Source: Streptomyces aureus (lineage in GTDB: Bacteria; Actinomycetota; Actinomycetes; Streptomycetales; Streptomycetaceae). From it: a DNA stretch of 64,000 bases. Position numbers and translations under genes: made by a program. The notes beneath the pieces are model-generated. The model ran no database searches. It was not told the DNA's origin and worked only from the letters and a program-made list of their open reading frames with translations. Positions 61,864-64,000 of this stretch are shown here, piece by piece. Location: NCBI RefSeq assembly GCF_000725495.1, contig NZ_JNZD01000002.1, forward strand, positions 310,001-374,000, given 5' to 3'. The stretch's first letter is position 1, and each line of letters begins with the position of its first letter.

Positions 61864-62694
61864 GTGAGCGAGAATCAGAACCTCCTCGCGGAGCAGCGGC
61901 GCGCTCTGATCCTCGACGAGGTGCGCCGCCGGGGCGGCGTCCGCGTGAACGAGCTGACGCGCAGGCTCGGTGTCTCCGACATGACGGTCCGCCGTGACCT
62001 CGACGCCCTGTCCCGTCAGGGAGTCGTCGAGAAGGTGCACGGCGGCGCGGTCCCGGTGGTCGAGGCGAGCACGCACGAACCGGGTTTCGAGGCCAAGTCG
62101 GGCCTGGAGCTGACCGCCAAGGAGGACATCGCGCGGGCCGCGGCGGAGCTGGTCGCGCCGGGCTCGGCGATCGCCCTCTCCGGTGGTACGACGACCTACG
62201 CGCTGGCCCATCACCTGGTGGACGTCCCGGACCTGACCGTGGTCACCAACTCGGTGCGCGTGGCGGACGTGTTCCACTCGGCCCAGCGCACCTCGGGACA
62301 GCGCCAGGGCGCGGCGACGGTCGTGCTGACCGGCGGGGTGCGCACCCCGTCCGACTCGCTCGTCGGGCCGGTGGCCGATCAGGCCATCGCGGCCCTGCAC
62401 TTCGACGTCCTCTTCCTCGGTGTCCACGGCATATCGGCCGAGGCGGGTCTTTCGACGCCGAACCTCGCGGAGGCGGAGACCAACCGGCGGCTCGTGCAGT
62501 CCGCGCGACGGGTCATCGTGGTGGCGGACCACACCAAGTGGGGCACGGTGGGCCTCAGTTCGTTCGCCGCGCTGGACCAGGTCGACACGCTGGTGACCGA
62601 CGGCGGCATGCCGGCCGAGGCCCGCGCGGAGATCTCCGAGCGCCTGCGGCGGCTCGTGGTGGCCGGTGAACCCGAGGACGATACAGACATCTGA
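61864..62694 (+). CDS. DeoR-family transcriptional regulator
   Basis: The 276-residue protein starts VSENQNLLAEQRRALILDEV. The helix-turn-helix follows: GGVRVNELTRRLGVSDMTVR, then RDLDALSRQGVVEKVHGGAV. The C-terminal DeoR sugar-phosphate-sensing domain has ALSGGTTTYALAHHLVDVPD, VVLTGGVRTPSDSLVGPVAD and FLGVHGISAEAGLSTPNLAE. DeoR proteins respond to a sugar phosphate and repress catabolic genes. The GTG at 61864 is after CGGAG; the frame is open from 61738. The gene is divergent from the membrane hydrolase. Its target is not visible. Confidence 0.93.
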   Translation: MSENQNLLAEQRRALILDEVRRRGGVRVNELTRRLGVSDMTVRRDLDALSRQGVVEKVHGGAVPVVEASTHEPGFEAKSGLELTAKEDIARAAAELVAPGSAIALSGGTTTYALAHHLVDVPDLTVVTNSVRVADVFHSAQRTSGQRQGAATVVLTGGVRTPSDSLVGPVADQAIAALHFDVLFLGVHGISAEAGLSTPNLAEAETNRRLVQSARRVIVVADHTKWGTVGLSSFAALDQVDTLVTDGGMPAEARAEISERLRRLVVAGEPEDDTDI

Positions 62695-62806
62695 CGGTCC
62701 GCCAGCTAAGGTGACGCTGCCCGCGCCGCCGGTCACGCCGTCGGCGTCGTCCGTGGCGCGGGTGCGCCGGGCCGCCGCTCGCGGCCGACCGCGAGGGGGT
62801 CCGCTC

Positions 62807-63283
62807 ATGGCACGTCGACTGCGTCCGGTGGGAACCGACTTCGTCGAGACCGCTCCGCTGCGTCTGGTGTTCGCGCGGGAGGTCGCCGCGCCCGTCGAGG
62901 CCGTCTTCACCGCGCTCGCCGAGGACGTGTCCGGCTGGAGCGAGTGGTTCTCGGCGGTGACGCTCGCCCGGCCGGCCGGCGAGGGCGGACGGGAGGTGCG
63001 GCTCCGCGGCGGCACCCGCTTCGAGGAGACCGTCCTGGTGAGCAAGGCTCCCGAGGTGTACACCTACCGGGCGGACGCCACGAACGCGCCGGGGCTGCGC
63101 GCCCTGGTCGAGGAGTGGCGGCTGACGCCCGCGGGCGGAGGGACACGCATACAGTGGACCTTCGCCGCCGACGGGACCGCCGTGTTCCGGACGGCGCTCA
63201 CCCTGGGGCGCGGCGGGCTGGGCCGCGCCTTCCGGGGCGCGGTGACGGCACTGGACCGAAGGCTCGCGACGGCGACCGCCTGA
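62807..63283 (+). CDS. SRPBCC-family protein
   Basis: The 158-residue protein starts MARRLRPVGTDFVETAPLRL. It has the START/Bet v1-like pattern: LVFAREVAAPVEAVFTALAE, then VSGWSEWFSAVTLARPAGEG, the REVRLRGGTRFEETVLVSKA strands, WRLTPAGGGTRIQWTFAADG and a long C-terminal helix (LGRAFRGAVTALDRRLATAT). The family binds hydrophobic ligands or acts as polyketide cyclases. A GAGGGGG lies nine bases before the ATG at 62807. It converges on the PLP enzyme gene. Ligand unknown. Confidence 0.88.
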   Translation: MARRLRPVGTDFVETAPLRLVFAREVAAPVEAVFTALAEDVSGWSEWFSAVTLARPAGEGGREVRLRGGTRFEETVLVSKAPEVYTYRADATNAPGLRALVEEWRLTPAGGGTRIQWTFAADGTAVFRTALTLGRGGLGRAFRGAVTALDRRLATATA

Positions 63284-63292
63284 ACGAATCCT

Positions 63293-63313
63293 GGGACCGG
63301 GGCACCCGGTCCC
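63293..63313. terminator. Bidirectional terminator between convergent genes
   Basis: GGGACCGGG (63293-63301) pairs perfectly with CCCGGTCCC (63305-63313) over a 3-base loop, between the SRPBCC and cysteine-synthase-like genes. Confidence 0.6.
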
Positions 63314-63335
63314 ACCCTCACGCACCCACGCCAGG

Positions 63336-64000
63336 TCAGGCCGGCCAGACGCCCGTCTCCAGCATGGAGTTGATCGCCGTCGTGTACGGCGCGATGTCCA
63401 GGCCCTGTTCGGCCAGCCACTCGTCCGAGTAGTACTTGTCGAGATAACGGTCCCCGGGGTCGCACAGCAGGGTCACCACGCTTCCCCTGCGCCCCTCGGC
63501 CACCATCTCGGCGACGATCTTCAGGGCGCTCCACAGGCCGGTGCCCGTCGAGCCGCCCGCCTTGCGGCCGATGGCGGCCTCCAGGGCCCGTACGGCGGCG
63601 ACGCTCGCCGCGTCCGGCACCTTCATCATGCGGTCGATGGCCCCGGGCACGAAGCTCGGTTCGACCCGCGGTCTGCCGATGCCCTCGATGCGTGAGCCGC
63701 GGTCGCAGGTGACGTTCGCGTCACCGGTGATCCAGCCTTCGAAGAAACAGGAGTTGTCGGGGTCGGCGACACAGATGCGGGTGTCCGCCTGCATGTAGTG
63801 GACGTAGCGGGCGAGGGTCGCCGAGGTGCCGCCCGTACCGGCCGTGGCGACGATCCACGCGGGTTCCGGGAATCGCTCCAGGGCGAGTTGGCGGAAAATG
63901 GATTCGGCGATGTTGTTGTTGCCCCGCCAGTCCGTCGCCCTTTCCGCATAGGTGAATTGGTCCATGTAATGGCCGCCAGTCCGCTCCGCGAGGGCGACGG
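63336..64000 (-). CDS. PLP-dependent cysteine synthase-like enzyme, C-terminal part (5' end outside window)
   Basis: The frame is open to the right edge, and reading begins [20 protein letters not shown]. Family marks include [40 protein letters not shown] (phosphate-binding Gly-rich loop) and [15 protein letters not shown], then [20 protein letters not shown] and late [20 protein letters not shown]. The layout matches the cysteine synthase/cystathionine beta-synthase superfamily, nearest to the Cds1-type cysteine desulfhydrases of mycobacteria. It would use PLP to act on cysteine or O-acetylserine. The catalytic lysine lies outside the window. Confidence 0.9.
   Translation of the reverse strand, partial: VALAERTGGHYMDQFTYAERATDWRGNNNIAESIFRQLALERFPEPAWIVATAGTGGTSATLARYVHYMQADTRICVADPDNSCFFEGWITGDANVTCDRGSRIEGIGRPRVEPSFVPGAIDRMMKVPDAASVAAVRALEAAIGRKAGGSTGTGLWSALKIVAEMVAEGRRGSVVTLLCDPGDRYLDKYYSDEWLAEQGLDIAPYTTAINSMLETGVWPA

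Overview
The window reads as a piece of a Streptomyces (or very close actinomycete) chromosome. G+C is very high with strong third-position bias, GTG and TTG starts are common, and many families are typical of Streptomyces: SpoIIE phosphatase fused to PAS/GAF and a histidine-kinase-like ATPase, PucR-type regulators, HpnB, TerD, SCO2400-like and Rv1733c-like proteins, a YafY/VOC pair, AMIN-like and PhoX proteins. No rRNA, CRISPR array or intact insertion sequence is present, and no tRNA gene with a complete cloverleaf was found.

Bases 1-18.6 kb are ordinary accessory chromosome. They hold the tail of a LacI repressor, VOC and MarR genes, a lone pqqB-like gene with an SseB-like neighbour, a large secreted amylase with a maltose-type operator candidate, a permease plus His-rich TIGR03943 partner, and a TetR/MFS exporter pair separated by a five-copy operator array. 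A PLP enzyme, a lipoprotein, an MBL-fold hydrolase, a GNAT enzyme, a duplicated PH-type membrane protein and a WYL regulator divergent from a VOC gene follow. Between the last two lies a degraded MFS tail.

Bases 18.9-22.6 kb carry a multidomain SpoIIE phosphatase convergent with a solitary type III polyketide synthase that keeps its Cys-His-Asn triad.

Bases 22.7-43 kb are a gene graveyard with locally lower G+C. It contains remnants of a CBS-domain protein, a TnpB transposase, an XRE/DUF2690 regulator, an ANTAR regulator and a P4-type primase, along with many small orphan proteins, some resembling immunity or SUKH-type proteins. Three direct repeats lie here, one continuing into a class II tRNA-like sequence, and there is a 3' half of an Arg(CCU)-type tRNA that looks like an integration scar. 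This suggests repeated integration and decay of plasmid-like or phage-like elements. Inside it sit a coupled three-gene membrane-protein operon (30.5-33.2 kb), two secreted proteins (ricin-like and AMIN-like), a 32-bp perfect inverted repeat, a Tat-exported PhoX phosphatase, and a double PGRP amidase with eight peptidoglycan-binding repeats but no signal peptide.

Bases 43.4-64 kb return to conserved chromosome: an MHS-family carboxylate symporter, a GAF/PucR regulator and 3-hydroxybutyrate dehydrogenase (a likely functional group), Nudix, apolipoprotein N-acyltransferase, a PH-domain protein, an Asp/Glu racemase-like protein, HpnB glycosyltransferase, a double TerD protein, a MOSC protein and an Rv1733c-like protein. 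The last part has a beta-helix/AAA+ fusion convergent with a membrane-embedded alpha/beta hydrolase, then a DeoR regulator, an SRPBCC protein and the C-terminal part of a cysteine-synthase-like enzyme that runs off the right edge.

The most unusual items are the beta-helix/AAA+ fusion with its membrane hydrolase neighbour, the signal-less double amidase, the three-gene membrane operon, the tRNA-like repeat series, and the operator array at 9.7 kb. Family calls are made from motif recognition by eye, without database searches.
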